This document shows positions 63,240 to 64,000 of a stretch of DNA of 64,000 nucleotides, in pieces; within the stretch, counting starts at the first letter, position 1, and every line of letters starts with the position of its first letter. The stretch is taken from assembly GCF_022919155.1 (NCBI RefSeq), contig NZ_CP095045.1, positions 2,480,001 through 2,544,000 on the forward strand, given 5' to 3'. A program made the position numbers and the translations under genes. The notes below the pieces were generated by a model. It did not search any database, had not been told where the DNA came from, and worked only from the letters and a program-made list of their open reading frames with translations. Origin of the DNA: Leucobacter allii. Its GTDB lineage: Bacteria > Actinomycetota > Actinomycetes > Actinomycetales > Microbacteriaceae.

Positions 63240-64000
63240 CCCGCCGCGTGTCGGCCCCGCGCATCGCGCGGCGAGCTCGCCGGCGCATCGCGATCCTCGC
63301 CCCCGCGCTGCTCGCGGCCGCCCTCCTCGGCGGCTGCGCCGCTCCCGGCGCCGGCGGTTCGCCCGCCGAGGCGTCGGGCGCCCCGCGCATCGTCGTCACC
63401 ACCAACATCCTCGGCGACGTCGTCTCGGCCGTCGTCGGGGATGAGGCGGAGGTCACGACCCTCATGCGCCCGAACGCCGACCCGCACTCCTTCGAGATCT
63501 CCGCGCAGGAGGCCGCCCTCCTTTCCTCGGCCGAGCTCGTCGTATCCAACGGACTGGGCCTCGAGGAGGGCCTGCAGCAGCACCTCGATGGCCTCGCCGG
63601 AGACGCCGGAGACGGCGGGAACGCCGGGGACGCGCGACTGCTCACCGCCGGCGACGTGATCGACCCCCTCCCCTACGCGGAGGGCGACGCGGCCGGCACG
63701 CCTGATCCGCACTTCTGGACCGATCCGGCGCGGATGGGGGACGTCGTCGACGCCGTCGCCGAGCGCGTCGCCGCGATCGACGGCGTCGATCCCGAACGGA
63801 TTGCGGAGCGGGCGGCCGACTACCGAGCGGAGCTCGCGGAGCTGGATGCCGAGATGACGACCGCCTTCGACGCGATCCCGCGGGATCGCCGGGCGCTCGT
63901 CACCAACCATCACGTGTTCGGCTACCTCGCCGCGCGCTTCGACTTCCGAGTCGTGGGGGCGGTGATCCCCGGCGGCACGACGCTCGCCTCGCCGAGCGCC
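63236..64000 (+). CDS. aztC: Zinc ABC transporter substrate-binding lipoprotein, AztC-like, runs off window
   Basis: 255 residues visible. Basic signal peptide with lipobox LLGGC near residue 34. Zinc ligands are in PNADPHSFEISAQEAALL, DPHFWTDPARMG and TNHHVFGYLAARF, the three His positions of ZnuA/AztC proteins; the fourth (Asp) is beyond the window. A Gly/Asp stretch near residue 118-126 resembles the flexible zinc-capturing loop. ATG at 63236 follows GGAGGTGGG and overlaps the aztD stop. Confidence 0.9.
   Translation, partial: MTRRVSAPRIARRARRRIAILAPALLAAALLGGCAAPGAGGSPAEASGAPRIVVTTNILGDVVSAVVGDEAEVTTLMRPNADPHSFEISAQEAALLSSAELVVSNGLGLEEGLQQHLDGLAGDAGDGGNAGDARLLTAGDVIDPLPYAEGDAAGTPDPHFWTDPARMGDVVDAVAERVAAIDGVDPERIAERAADYRAELAELDAEMTTAFDAIPRDRRALVTNHHVFGYLAARFDFRVVGAVIPGGTTLASPSA

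Overview
The window comes from a high-GC actinobacterium. It carries mycothiol synthase (MshD), a GlnR-type orphan regulator, a MarP-type protease, a DUF3073 protein, polyphosphate kinase next to a NUDIX/SixA hydrolase, and a Zur-type operator in front of an Azt-like zinc uptake set. The family Microbacteriaceae, possibly a Leucobacter relative, fits best; the genus is a guess from gene content and protein style. Many genes start 6-8 nt after a TANNNT hexamer, as expected for leaderless actinobacterial transcripts. There is no rRNA, CRISPR array, transposase or integrase. One tRNA (Lys, TTT) is present.

Layout. 1-7 kb: a catabolic cluster on the minus strand (MHS-family transporter, YtcJ-like amidohydrolase, ThDP enzyme, D-2-hydroxyacid dehydrogenase) with a divergent two-module Lrp regulator. 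7-12.5 kb: M18 and M17 aminopeptidases and a MacB-like ABC exporter pair. 12.6-14.4 kb: a flavin-dependent (LLM) oxidoreductase whose last 39 codons have been replaced by a foreign-looking version, followed by a foreign GNAT gene and then the displaced original 39 codons. 14.5-20 kb: an orphan solute-binding lipoprotein, an amidohydrolase, an AraC regulator and small genes. 20-28 kb: a divergent NarL-type two-component pair, DedA and VIT1 membrane proteins, an alkyltransferase-like DNA repair protein, a zinc peptidase and prolyl aminopeptidase. 28-39 kb: acyl-CoA oxidase-like enzyme, DEAD-box helicase, an RND pump with a roughly 575-residue disordered tail, a DUF445 membrane protein and a secreted Ig-like protein. 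39-48 kb: DUF3073, phosphoglycerate mutase, YgfZ with an unlisted 36-residue membrane protein, then glnR-mshD-ppk-nudix. 48-52.4 kb: capA diverging from pstS-C-A-B, with a PHO-box-like repeat in front of pstS. 52.5-59 kb: MarP, an APC-type permease, and a tandem glycine riboswitch in front of L-serine ammonia-lyase. 59-64 kb: tRNA-Lys, a thioesterase and the zinc locus aztA / aztB-D-C, which runs off the window end.

How the genes fit together. The phosphate block (ppk, NUDIX/SixA, pst) forms a storage and uptake unit beside the nitrogen regulator GlnR. The zinc block is a complete ABC importer with its own metallochaperone under one Zur site. The riboswitch ties glycine level to removal of serine as pyruvate. 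The observation most worth pursuing is the 662-bp module at 13590-14251: it supplies a same-length replacement 3' end for its host gene and is bounded by 15-bp imperfect direct repeats, the signature of a site-targeted mobile element, but with only a GNAT gene as cargo.
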